This document shows positions 26,781 to 37,934 of a stretch of DNA of 64,000 nt, piece after piece (the stretch's first letter is position 1; the number at the start of each line of letters is the position of its first letter). Origin of the DNA: JACCTU01 sp963848525 (lineage in GTDB: Bacteria; Actinomycetota; Thermoleophilia; Gaiellales; Gaiellaceae); NCBI GenBank assembly GCA_963848525.1, contig CAWKDZ010000003.1, positions 372,001 through 436,000 on the forward strand, given 5' to 3'. The notes under the pieces were generated by a model, which worked only from the letters and a program-made list of their open reading frames with translations, ran no database searches and was not told the DNA's origin. A program made the translations under genes and the position numbers.

Positions 26781-27118
26781 CGCAAGACCGGAATCCGCTC
26801 GCGCGGATCCCGGTCGCGCGAACACCCCTGAAGGCGGCCGCTTCGCGGCCGCGACGTCCCCGAAACCGTCCGCCGCCTCGTAGCCCGCCGAGGTCGGAGC
26901 CTGCGGCAACAGGGGGAGAGGAGTACCACACAGGTCCCGTCGCCGCAGGCGCCGTCGAGCGCTACCCCCTGATCGTCTCCTCACGGATGGAACCGAAACG
27001 TCCGTGAGGTCTTCGTCGAGGGAGTAAAGATGCTGTCAAGCCCGCCTCGGTCGGTGCCGAGTACTGGGGTACCATCTTGCTACTCGACCGAGCGACCGGA
27101 AAGGGGGTCGAGGAGGCT
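26781..27118 (+). other. 338-base gene-free region with mutually exclusive stems upstream of clpC
   Basis: No convincing gene is seen. A perfect hairpin GCGGCCGC-TTC-GCGGCCGC (26834-26852) may terminate the sugar transferase transcript. Further down, GCCTGCGGC (26899-26907) pairs with GCCGCAGGC (26942-26950). CAGGGGG (26910-26916), inside that loop, can pair with CCCCCTG (26965-26971) outside it, giving a pseudoknot or alternative folds. CCTCACGGA (26979-26987) and TCCGTGAGG (27001-27009) form a perfect 9-bp stem. The arrangement looks like a structured clpC leader, but it matches no riboswitch class that I can recognise. Confidence 0.5.
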
Positions 27119-29629
<2,511 letters not shown>

Positions 29630-29889
29630 CTCTCCTAGAAACGTTGACGGCGACCCGGGTTCCCGAGCCGCCGTCCGCCGCGAGAGTGTTGGGCTGCGGC
29701 CCCCCACAAGCTCTCGCAGGCCTCAGTCTGCGCGAGGCCGGGCCGTCTCGCCTGCCCCATTCGGGTGAAAGTGAAGCGACGCCGTGAATCAGCGAAAGGG
29801 GGACGAGTCAACCGAGCGGGCTAGTCCATGCTGGGGGAGCATCAAGGACAGAGCGCCGATGCGGCGGGCGCTCTTTCCGAGGACGAACG
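29630..29889 (+). other. Gene-free region with serial hairpins after clpC
   Basis: No coding signal is seen. Four hairpins follow each other: 29646-29675 (GACGGCG arms), 29680-29717 (GCGAGAG with CTCTCGC), 29719-29739 (GGCCTC with GAGGCC) and 29851-29873 (GAGCGCC with GGCGCTC). They are followed by the terminator at 29890. This could be only a long 3' untranslated region, or a separate small RNA between 29740 and the terminator. No known RNA family motif was recognised. Confidence 0.4.
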
Positions 29890-29919
29890 AGGCGGGCCAT
29901 TGCGGCGGCCCGCCTTTTT
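29890..29919 (+). terminator. Rho-independent terminator
   Basis: AGGCGGGCC pairs with GGCCCGCCT across an ATTGCGGC loop and is followed by TTTTTC. This is the clearest intrinsic terminator in the window and closes the clpC transcript or a small RNA just upstream. Confidence 0.85.
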
Positions 29920-29970
29920 CGTGGTCCGAGCCGCTTCGGACGAGCGGCTGCGGCAGATAGAAACGGGTCC

Positions 29971-30882
29971 GTGCCAGCGAACACGCTCGGTCGGCGGCCG
30001 GTCCCGGTCGTGCTCGCGGGTGCTCTCGCGATCGCGTTCTCCGGGATCCTCTACGTCTACGCGGACGTGTCGCCGACGACGGGCGCGTTCTGGCGCTGCG
30101 CGTGGGCGCTGCCCGTCCTCTGGGTGCTGGCGCGGCTCGAGGAGCGGCGCTACGGGCCGCGGTCGCTTCGCGAGCGCCAACTCGCCTGGTGCGCCGGCGC
30201 GTTCTTCGCGGCCGACCTGATCCTCTGGCACAACGCGATCGAGCAGGTGGGCGCCGGGTTGGCGACGGTGCTCGGCAACACGCAGGTCGTGCTCGTCGCG
30301 CTGCTGGCCTGGGCTGCGCTCGGGGAGCGCCCGCCGCGCTCGGCGCTGGCGGCGATCCCGGTCGTCAGCGTGGGGGTCGTCCTCATCTCCGGCGTGCTCG
30401 AGGAGGGCGCGTACGGCGCGAACCCGGCGCTCGGTGCGCTGTTCGGCGTCCTCACAGGGATCGCGTACTCGGGCTTCCTGCTCGTGCTGCGCGAAGGGAA
30501 CCGCGACATCCGGCGCCCGGCCGGGCCGCTCTTCGACGCGACGCTCGCGTCCGCGCTCGGGTGTGCGGCCTACGGCACCCTGACCGGCGACCTCGACCTG
30601 ACGCCGTCGCTGTCGGCGACGGGCTGGCTGATCGCGCTCGCGCTGAGCGCGCAGGTCTTCGGCTGGCTGCTGATCTCGGTCTCGCTGCCGCGGCTGCCGG
30701 CGGCGCTGACGTCCGTGATGCTGACGTTCCAGCCGCTCTGCTCGGTCGTCTTCGCGGCGCTCCTGCTGGACGAGTCGCCGTCGGAGGCCCAGCTGCTCGG
30801 GGCCGCCTGCATCCTCGTCGGGCTCGTGATCGCGTCCGTCACCCGTCGGCCGGTGCCTGTGCCCGAACCGGCACAGAGCTGA
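29971..30882 (+). CDS. EamA/DMT-family membrane transporter
   Basis: A 303-residue protein with ten hydrophobic helices arranged as two EamA halves: residues 10-140 (including GAFWRCAWALPVLWVLA and ATVLGNTQVVLVALLAWAALGE) and 150-290 (ending SVMLTFQPLCSVVFAALLLDESPS). The conserved Glu/Pro patterns at the ends of each half (LGERPPRSALAAIPVVSVGVVLI) support the drug/metabolite transporter superfamily. Substrates of such proteins range from amino acids to nucleotides; none can be assigned. It interrupts the conserved clpC-radA order. GTG at 29971 is the first start that includes helix 1. Confidence 0.88.
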   Translation: MPANTLGRRPVPVVLAGALAIAFSGILYVYADVSPTTGAFWRCAWALPVLWVLARLEERRYGPRSLRERQLAWCAGAFFAADLILWHNAIEQVGAGLATVLGNTQVVLVALLAWAALGERPPRSALAAIPVVSVGVVLISGVLEEGAYGANPALGALFGVLTGIAYSGFLLVLREGNRDIRRPAGPLFDATLASALGCAAYGTLTGDLDLTPSLSATGWLIALALSAQVFGWLLISVSLPRLPAALTSVMLTFQPLCSVVFAALLLDESPSEAQLLGAACILVGLVIASVTRRPVPVPEPAQS

Positions 30883-30905
30883 CACGAAGCCGTCCTCCGC
30901 GCCGG

Positions 30906-30911
30906 ATACGT
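30906..30911 (+). promoter_or_regulatory. -10 box of radA, leaderless type
   Basis: TACGTT lies 7 bases before the radA GTG with no ribosome-binding site. It gives radA-disA a promoter separate from the EamA gene. Confidence 0.35.
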
Positions 30912-30918
30912 TGGGCGC

Positions 30919-32239
<1,321 letters not shown>

Positions 32240-32265
<26 letters not shown>

Positions 32266-33391
32266 CCGCGAGGGCTGGGCGCCGGAGGTCGGCGTCCCCC
32301 GCACCCGCGCCGAGCTCGACCTGCGCCGCGACCCGATCCTGCTCGCTGCGATCGCGCAGGTCGCCCCGGGCACCGACCTGCGCCAGGGAATCGACGACAT
32401 CATCCGCTCGAAGGAGGGCGCGCTGATCGTGGTCGGCGACCCCGACGAGCTCTCGTTCCTCTACTCGGGCGGGATGAAGCTCGACCTGCCCTTCACCCCG
32501 CAGCTGCTCTACGAGCTGGCGAAGATGGACGGGGCGATCATCATCAGGAGCGATCTTTCGAGGCTGGCGTACGCGAACGTCCAGCTGATGCCCGACCCGA
32601 CGATCGCCTCGAACGAGACCGGCACGCGACACCGCACCGCCGAGCGCGTCGCCAAGCAGACCGGCGCGCTCGTGATCTCGATCTCGCAGCAGCGCGAGAC
32701 CGTGACCGTCTTCCTCGGCCACCGCCGCTACCAGCTCGAGCAGATCGAGGCCGTGCTGGCGAAGACCAACCAGGCGCTCGGGACCTTGGAGACCTACCGC
32801 CAGCGGCTCGACCAGGTGCTGACGCGCCTGACCGCGCTCGAGTTCCAGAACGCGGTCATGCTCGACGACGTGCTGGTCGTGCTCCAGCGCGCCGAGCTGA
32901 CGACGCGGATGGCCGAGGAGGTCGAGCGCGCCTGCGTCGAGCTCGGCAGTGAGGGCCGGATGATCCGGATGCAGCTCGAGGAGCTCGTCGGCGAGGTGCC
33001 GCGCGAGAAGGCGGCCGTGCTCTACGACTACCACGCCAAGGGCGGGGTGGACGCGACCCGCGAGGGTCTCCAGGCCCTCTCGGAGCTCGCCTACAAGGAC
33101 TTGCTCGAGTTCGAGCTGCTCGCGGTGCTCGGCTACGCCGCCTCGACGAACCCGCTCGACCACTCCGTCCAGCCGCGCGGCTACCGTGTCCTCTCCCGCG
33201 TCCCACGGCTTCCGGACAGTGTGATCAGGCACGTCGTCGATGAGTTGGGCAACCTGGAGGCGATCGTCAGGGCCTCCCAGCGGGACCTCGAGGCGGTCGA
33301 AGGGGTCGGCGCGGTCCGGGCCCGGGACATCCGCGAGGGCCTCCGCCGCCTCCAGGAGCACAACCTGGTCGACCGCTACTTGCAGTTGTGA
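32240..33391 (+). CDS. disA: DNA-integrity scanning diadenylate cyclase DisA
   Basis: DisA makes cyclic di-AMP from two ATP and stops when bound to branched DNA. The 383-residue protein contains the DAC domain with the catalytic motifs DGAIII (~100) and TRHRTAERV (~130), a helical spine, and a C-terminal helix-hairpin-helix region (LEAIVRASQRDLEAVEGVGAVRARDI). The ATG at 32240 is chosen because the earlier in-frame ATG (32165) lies deep in radA. The stop is 2 bases before repeat copy 3. No c-di-AMP phosphodiesterase is in the window. Confidence 0.96.
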
Positions 33392-33393
33392 TC

Positions 33394-33556
33394 GGAGGGC
33401 TCGGCGAAACGTAGTCTGTGCCGCCGGGCCGCGCTGCTCGCCCCGATGCTGCGTCCTCAGTCGCGCCCGTATCACTGCGGATACGAGCGCTCCCTGCGTC
33501 CTTGCCTCGGAACGACATCGCACCCCGGCGACGAGCGACGTTCCGCCAAGCCCTCC
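33394..33556 (-). repeat. Structured intergenic repeat, copy 3 (reverse orientation)
   Basis: Read on the minus strand this copy begins GGAGGGCTTGGCGGAACG and ends CGTTTCGCCGAGCCCTCC, closely related to copies 1 and 2. The central hairpin is GCGCTCGTATC-CGCAGT-GATACGGGCGC. It lies between disA and carD, which are both on the plus strand, so here the presumed RNA strand is antisense to its neighbours, unlike the other four copies. Confidence 0.85.
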
Positions 33557-33585
33557 AGTGCCTAAGGTCGCAACGAGCAGGGGTT

Positions 33586-33614
33586 TTGCCGAAAAGCCCT
33601 GGAAATGCTACGAT
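33586..33614 (+). promoter_or_regulatory. Promoter of carD
   Basis: TTGCCG (33586-33591) and TACGAT (33609-33614) are 17 bases apart. This gives a transcript starting near 33621 with a 70-base leader that contains a GC hairpin and a ribosome-binding site. Confidence 0.7.
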
Positions 33615-33626
33615 TCCGTCACTGTT

Positions 33627-33651
33627 GCCGGCGCCGCAAGATCGCGCCGGC
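33627..33651 (+). promoter_or_regulatory. Hairpin in the carD leader
   Basis: GCCGGCGC (33627-33634) pairs perfectly with GCGCCGGC (33644-33651) around a 9-base loop and is followed by TTCTT. It lies between promoter and ribosome-binding site, so it could act as an attenuator or stabilise the 5' end. Confidence 0.4.
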
Positions 33652-33691
33652 TTCTTGGCGGAAAGGGTCTCCAGAAAGAGGAGGACACGGC

Positions 33692-34231
33692 TTGTTCAAG
33701 GTCGGCTCGAAGGTGGTCTACCCCCACCATGGCGCAGGAACGGTGGTGAAGAAGGAGTCGCGCGAGGTGCTGGGGCAGAAGCGCGACTACCTCACAATCC
33801 GGATCCTCCACAACGACATGACGGTGCAGGTTCCCGCCGACAACGCCGAGGCGGTGGGTCTGCGGCCGGTGATCGACGAGAAGATGGTCGAGGTCGTCGT
33901 CAAGGCGCTGAAGGGCGGCGGCACGCAGATGCCGAAGAACTGGAACCGTCGCTTCAAGCACAACCGCGACAAGATGAAGACGGGTGACGTGCTGGAGCTC
34001 GCAGAGGTCGTGCGCAACCTCTCGCTCCGGGACCACGAGAAGGGGCTCTCGACGGGCGAGAAGCAGATGTTCGTCAAGGCGAAGAAGATCCTCGCCTCGG
34101 AGCTGATGTACGCGAAGGGGATGGACGCCGAGGAAGCGGCCGAGTGGCTCGAGGGCGTCCTCTCGAACGTCGGCGACAACGGCACCAAGAAGCGCACCTC
34201 GCGCGCCAAGGCCACCGCGGCCGCCGGGTAG
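33692..34231 (+). CDS. carD: RNA polymerase-binding transcription regulator CarD
   Basis: CarD binds the RNA polymerase beta subunit and stabilises open complexes, strongly at rRNA promoters. The 179-residue protein has the N-terminal Tudor-like RNAP-interaction domain (FKVGSKVVYPHHGAGTVVKKE) and a C-terminal helical DNA-binding domain (SLRDHEKGLSTGEKQMFVKAKKILASELMYA). The TTG at 33692 is chosen because AGAGGAGG lies 8 bases upstream and the family begins at exactly this residue; the frame upstream is not homologous. It occupies the position between disA and ispD, where Bacillus has a PIN/TRAM gene. Confidence 0.95.
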   Translation: MFKVGSKVVYPHHGAGTVVKKESREVLGQKRDYLTIRILHNDMTVQVPADNAEAVGLRPVIDEKMVEVVVKALKGGGTQMPKNWNRRFKHNRDKMKTGDVLELAEVVRNLSLRDHEKGLSTGEKQMFVKAKKILASELMYAKGMDAEEAAEWLEGVLSNVGDNGTKKRTSRAKATAAAG

Positions 34232-34240
34232 CACCTCGCT

Positions 34241-34906
34241 TTGAGCCTTTGGGCCGTTCTCGCCGCTGCAGGAAGCGGCGAGCGGCTCGGGCTGGACCGG
34301 CCGAAGGCGTTCGCGAACCTGAATGACCGGCCGCTGCTCGCGGAGCCGCTCGAGCGGCTCGAGGCATCCGAATGGGTCGAAGCGATCGTCGTCGCGGTAC
34401 CCGCCGGCTGGGAGGAGCCCGCGATCCTGCTCGCCGAGGAAGTCGGCGCCGGGAAGGTCGTCTCGTGCGTCACCGGAGGCGCGACGCGGGCCGAGTCAGT
34501 GCGGGCTGCGGTCGGGGAGATCCCCGAGGATGCAGCGCTGATCCTCGTCCACGACGCCGCCCGGCCGCTCCTCGACGACGGGGTGATCGAGCGGGTCTTG
34601 AAGCCGCTGGCCGAAGGCTGGCACGGCGCTGTGCCCGTGCTGCCGCTCGCCGACACGGTCAAGCGGGTCCGCGGCGACGAGGTGGTCGAGACCCTCGACC
34701 GCAGCGACCTCGTCACGGTGCAGACGCCGCAGGCATTCCTCGCCGATTGGCTGCGCACCGCGCTCGGCGGCGATCTCGCCGGCGCGACCGACTGCTCGGC
34801 GCTCGTCGAGGAAGCCGGCGGCCGGGTCGCCGCCGTACCGGGTGACCGCCGGTTGCTGAAGGTGACCGAGCCGGCCGACCTCGCGCTCGTCGCGAAGCTG
34901 CTCTAG
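34241..34906 (+). CDS. ispD: 2-C-methyl-D-erythritol 4-phosphate cytidylyltransferase
   Basis: IspD couples CTP to methylerythritol phosphate in the MEP route to isoprenoids. The 221-residue protein has the CTP-binding AAAGSGERLGLDRPKAFANL, the central LVHDAARPLLDDGVIERVL with catalytic Asp/Arg residues, and VQTPQAFLADWLRTA. A TTG start 9 bases after the carD stop fits the family N-terminus (SLWAVLAAAG). Together with ispF at 35711 it forms the typical ispDF pair, here separated by a PHP phosphatase gene. Confidence 0.95.
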   Translation: MSLWAVLAAAGSGERLGLDRPKAFANLNDRPLLAEPLERLEASEWVEAIVVAVPAGWEEPAILLAEEVGAGKVVSCVTGGATRAESVRAAVGEIPEDAALILVHDAARPLLDDGVIERVLKPLAEGWHGAVPVLPLADTVKRVRGDEVVETLDRSDLVTVQTPQAFLADWLRTALGGDLAGATDCSALVEEAGGRVAAVPGDRRLLKVTEPADLALVAKLL

Positions 34907-34910
34907 CCCG

Positions 34911-35714
34911 GTGCTCGTCGACTACCACCTTCACCTGCGGGCCCCCGACTCCGGGCGCGAGCTGGTCGACCACACGGTCGAGGCGGTGGAGCGCTACACC
35001 GAGCGGGCCCTGGAGCGGGGCATCGACGAGATCGGGATCAGCGAGCACGTCTACTACTTCGCGGAGACGCGGCGCTGCTGGGAGCTTCCGTACCAGCTCG
35101 AGCGCTGCAACGAGCCGCTCGACGTCTACTGCGAGGCGGTGCTCGAGGCCAAGCGGCGCGGCCTGCCGGTCAAGCTCGGGCTCGAGGTCGACTGGGTGCC
35201 GGAGCACGCGGACGAGCTCGCAGCGACGCTCGAGCCCTACCCCTGGGACTACCTGCTCGGCTCCGTCCACTGGATCGACGGCCTGGCCGTCGACCAGCAG
35301 CCGGGGCTCTGGGCGGGGCTCGGCGTCCCCGGCGTCTGGTCCCGCTACGCGCAGGAGCTCGAGGCGGCAGCCCGCAGCGGACACTTCGACGTGCTCGCGC
35401 ACCCGGACCTGGTCAAGATCTTCGGCGACCGGGTGGAATGGGACTGGCAACCGCTGGTCGACTCGCTCGACGGTGTCGCGCTCGAGGTCTCGACGGCCGG
35501 GCTGCGCAAGCCGGTTCGCGAGCTCTATCCCGTGGCCGAACTGCTAGGGCTCGCGCGCCGCGCAGGCGCGCCGATCACGCTCGCCTCCGACGCCCACCTC
35601 GCCGAGGACGTCGGCCGCGACCTCGAGCGTGCCGTCGAGCACGCACGGGCGGCAGGCTTCGACACCGTCACCGTCTTCGCGGGCAGACGGGGGCGCCAGG
35701 AGCCGCTCGGATGA
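34911..35714 (+). CDS. PHP-domain histidinol-phosphatase-like protein
   Basis: A 267-residue PHP-fold hydrolase. The N-terminal DYHLHLR provides the first metal-binding HXH. ISEHVYYF, GLEVDWVPEH, GSVHWIDG, DVLAHPDLVK and SDAHLAEDVGR supply the remaining His, Glu and Asp ligands of a trinuclear metal site. This is the histidinol-phosphatase (HisK) branch, but there is no his gene nearby, so another phosphate ester is equally possible. GTG at 34911 follows ispD by 4 bases, and the stop overlaps the ispF ATG (ATGA). Confidence 0.85.
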   Translation: MLVDYHLHLRAPDSGRELVDHTVEAVERYTERALERGIDEIGISEHVYYFAETRRCWELPYQLERCNEPLDVYCEAVLEAKRRGLPVKLGLEVDWVPEHADELAATLEPYPWDYLLGSVHWIDGLAVDQQPGLWAGLGVPGVWSRYAQELEAAARSGHFDVLAHPDLVKIFGDRVEWDWQPLVDSLDGVALEVSTAGLRKPVRELYPVAELLGLARRAGAPITLASDAHLAEDVGRDLERAVEHARAAGFDTVTVFAGRRGRQEPLG

Positions 35715-36190
35715 GCGACTACCGCGTCGGCATCGGTGTAGACGCGCACGCGTTCGAGGCAGGCGTTCCGCTCGTGCTCGGAGGCGTGCGGGTCGAGAGC
35801 CCACGCGGGCTCGCCGGTCACTCGGACGGCGACGTGATCGCACATGCGTTGATCGACGCGATCCTCGGCGCGGCCGGCCTCGACGACATCGGCGCCATGT
35901 TCCCGTCAGGTGACCCGCGCTGGGAGGGCGCCTCGTCCCTCGACCTGCTCGCCCGCGCGTACGAAGGTGCGCGTGCGGTGGGCTTCGAGTTCGTCAACGC
36001 CGACGTGGTCCTGATCGGGGAGGAGCCGCGGCTCGCGCCCCACCGCGAGGCGATGCGGTCGGCTCTGGCGGGCGCCCTCGGCGTCGAGACGGTGCGCGTG
36101 GCGGTGCGCGCGACGACGACGGACGGCCTCGGCTTCACCGGCCGGGGCGAGGGTCTGGCGGCGACCGCGGTCGCGCTGCTAACGCGGTAG
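35711..36190 (+). CDS. ispF: 2-C-methyl-D-erythritol 2,4-cyclodiphosphate synthase
   Basis: IspF cyclises CDP-methylerythritol phosphate, the fifth MEP step. The 159-residue protein matches the family: RVGIGVDAHAFEAGVPLVLGG with the metal-binding DXH, LAGHSDGDVIAHALIDAILGAAG, the DIGAMFPSGDP loop and the C-terminal ATTTDGLGFTGRGEG. ATG overlaps the PHP gene stop by 4 bases. The 3' end overlaps the convergent mutY gene by 12 bases. Confidence 0.96.
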   Translation: MSDYRVGIGVDAHAFEAGVPLVLGGVRVESPRGLAGHSDGDVIAHALIDAILGAAGLDDIGAMFPSGDPRWEGASSLDLLARAYEGARAVGFEFVNADVVLIGEEPRLAPHREAMRSALAGALGVETVRVAVRATTTDGLGFTGRGEGLAATAVALLTR

Positions 36191-36925
36191 GGCGACGAGC
36201 CCGTCGGTGCGCACGACGAGGCCGTCGCGTTCGAGCGCCTCGACGGCGTCCGCGTCGAGCTCCTTCAGCGCCCGTGGGCGGACCGCGACCTGCCGCAGCG
36301 TCGCGGCGCGCCGCTGACGGAACGAGCCCTCGAAACGCGACTGCTTGCGCAGCGGCGCGTACGTTCGCCCGCGCGACGGGCACTTCACGGCGAGCGGACA
36401 TTCGCCGCAGCGCGGGATGCGCGCGAGGCAGATCGTGCGGCCGAGGTCCATCAACGCCTGTGCGCTCGACGCGTCGAAGCGGTGGCCGGTGCGCTCCTCC
36501 ACACGCTGGACGTTGGTGTCGCGCGGGACGACCGCCTCGCCGAACGCGAACGCCCGCACGGCCGCTGCCGTGTACGGCCCGACGCCTGGAAGCTCGGTGA
36601 GGTCGTCGGGCCAGCCGTGCTCCGCGACGACCCGTGCGGCGCGCTGCAGGTTGACGGCGCGCCGGTTGTAGCCGAGGCCTTGCCACTCGACGATCACTTC
36701 GGCCGGGCTTGCGGCGGCGAGCGCCCCGGCGTCGGGCCATCGTTCGAGCCACAGTTCGTACCGGGGCACGACCCGGCTCACCTGCGTCTGCTGCAGCATC
36801 ACTTCGGAGACGAGGACCGCGTACGGGTCGCGCGTACGACGCCACGGCAGGTCGGCGCCGTGCTCTTGGAACCAGGCGATGAGGAGGTCGTCGATCAGCC
36901 GAGCGTAGAGGGTCGCACGACGCAT
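36179..36925 (-). CDS. mutY: A/G-specific adenine glycosylase, short form
   Basis: MutY removes adenine mispaired with 8-oxoguanine. The 248-residue protein has the catalytic domain: PWRRTRDPYAVLVSEVMLQQTQV with the catalytic Glu, the helix-hairpin-helix LPGVGPYTAAAVRAF, VPRDTNVQRV with the catalytic Asp, and the 4Fe-4S cluster ligands in CLARIPRCGECPLAVKC (spacing 6-2-5). The C-terminal NUDIX-like 8-oxoG recognition domain of about 100 residues is missing. The last 45 residues form a short helical segment instead, as in many actinobacterial MutY proteins. Confidence 0.92.
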   Translation of the reverse strand: MRRATLYARLIDDLLIAWFQEHGADLPWRRTRDPYAVLVSEVMLQQTQVSRVVPRYELWLERWPDAGALAAASPAEVIVEWQGLGYNRRAVNLQRAARVVAEHGWPDDLTELPGVGPYTAAAVRAFAFGEAVVPRDTNVQRVEERTGHRFDASSAQALMDLGRTICLARIPRCGECPLAVKCPSRGRTYAPLRKQSRFEGSFRQRRAATLRQVAVRPRALKELDADAVEALERDGLVVRTDGLVALPR

Positions 36926-36943
36926 GCTCCGTCGAATTGAAGC

Positions 36944-36984
36944 GAGCGCCCCGGCGCTCGTGAAGCGTGAGCTCCGGGGCGCGC
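36944..36984 (-). terminator. Hairpin between secreted-protein gene and mutY
   Basis: GCGCCCCGG (36946-36954) pairs perfectly with CCGGGGCGC (36974-36982) with a 19-base loop that can pair further. It follows the stop of the minus-strand gene at 36995 and probably ends that transcript before mutY. Confidence 0.5.
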
Positions 36985-36994
36985 CTCCGGCGGC

Positions 36995-37432
36995 TCAGAG
37001 CTTGATCGCCGGGCAGACGAACTGCTTGACGACGCCGAGGTCGGTGGCTCCGCCGGCGCCTGGATCGGCGAGCGCGGAGCGAACTTCGGCAGCACTGTCG
37101 AGGTTGCCGCTTCCGTTCGCGTCGTGTGCGGCGACCGTGGCGGCCCAGCTCGTGTTGAACGAGACCGCGTGCACCATCCAGCGGCCGCCGTTGTAGCCCT
37201 TCACGCCCGGGGCGGCGTCGGCGACGTTGAGCTGCGCCCCGCCCAGGTCGTAGATGGTGTCGAAGCTGTGCGCGGGCGCACCTGTCTTCGACAGATCGGT
37301 CGGCGTATTGACGGTGCGGTAGACGCTGCCGTTCACGTAGAAGGCAGGACCTGTCGTCCCGCCGGCGCCGTTCGCGAGTGCCGTGCCGGCCGCAACCAGC
37401 GCGACCACGGCCGCGATCGTCAGTGCTTTCAC
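36995..37432 (-). CDS. Small secreted protein of unknown function
   Basis: The 145-residue product begins with a clear signal peptide (VKALTIAAVVALVAAGTALA, cleavage after ALA near residue 21). The mature part of about 125 residues is rich in Gly, Ala, Asn and Asp. It contains a DANGSGNLDSAAEV stretch that resembles a calcium-binding EF-hand or dockerin-like loop, and one Cys near the C-terminus. GTG at 37432 has AAGGGGGA 4-11 bases upstream. I do not recognise the family. Neighbours give no functional clue. Confidence 0.8.
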   Translation of the reverse strand: MKALTIAAVVALVAAGTALANGAGGTTGPAFYVNGSVYRTVNTPTDLSKTGAPAHSFDTIYDLGGAQLNVADAAPGVKGYNGGRWMVHAVSFNTSWAATVAAHDANGSGNLDSAAEVRSALADPGAGGATDLGVVKQFVCPAIKL

Positions 37433-37546
37433 GAGTCCCCCTTTGTCGAGTGTCGCGAGCGTTCCCGACAGGGCTTGCGTGGCGGTTACGACGCGCTTAC
37501 GAAAGCGTGAATTCGCGGGCAGACCTGACCTTGAGGCGGCGCCGAC

Positions 37547-37552
37547 TAGCAT
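37547..37552 (+). promoter_or_regulatory. -10 box of the DUF1801-like gene, leaderless type
   Basis: TAGCAT ends 7 bases before the GTG at 37560, and no ribosome-binding site is seen. This spacing favours the GTG at 37560 over the one at 37554. Confidence 0.35.
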
Positions 37553-37559
37553 CGTGCCC

Positions 37560-37934
37560 GTGCCCACCGAGGCGTTCGAGCGGATCAAATCGGTTCTGGA
37601 GCGCTACTCCCCGCCGTTCGTCGCCCGTTCGGGCGGTGTTAGGGGCAAGGCCGACTATCAGCTCTACTCGGAGAAGGACGTCGTGATCGAGGGCCGGCCG
37701 CGAAGTGAGGTCTTCTTCGCCGGTCTGATCGAGCAGAAGGGCTACACAGGCTTCTACTACATGCCGGTCTATGCGGACGCCGAGGCGAAGCGCTTCTTCG
37801 AGCCGGAGCTGCTCCGGCTCCTCAAGGGGAAGTCGTGCTTCCACGTCAAAAGGGTCGACGACCGACTGGTCGGCCAGATCGAGCAGGCACTCGAGCGCGG
37901 GCTCGAGCTGTACCGCGGGCGTGGCTGGGTCTAG
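37560..37934 (+). CDS. DUF1801-like small protein
   Basis: The 124-residue soluble protein (FERIKSVLERYSPPFVARSGGVRGKADYQLYSEKDVV, VFFAGLIEQKGYTGFYYMPVYAD, LLKGKSCFHVKRVDD) resembles the DUF1801/YdhG fold, a small alpha-beta domain without known enzymatic activity. The GTG at 37560 is preferred from a -10 box spaced for a leaderless transcript. Its 3' end overlaps gltX by 14 bases, so gltX and the downstream genes are probably transcribed from this promoter. The family call is tentative. Confidence 0.75.
   Translation: MPTEAFERIKSVLERYSPPFVARSGGVRGKADYQLYSEKDVVIEGRPRSEVFFAGLIEQKGYTGFYYMPVYADAEAKRFFEPELLRLLKGKSCFHVKRVDDRLVGQIEQALERGLELYRGRGWV

Noticed and set aside
26979..27009. TGGAACCG...CGTCC as a T-box antiterminator
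   Set aside because: No specifier-loop stem I with the usual AG-rich and GNUG elements is recognisable, and the downstream gene is clpC, not a synthetase or amino-acid gene.
27077..27118. TTG at 27077 as clpC start
   Set aside because: It adds 14 residues absent from the family and from the paralogue at 4748, whose start aligns with TTG 27119.
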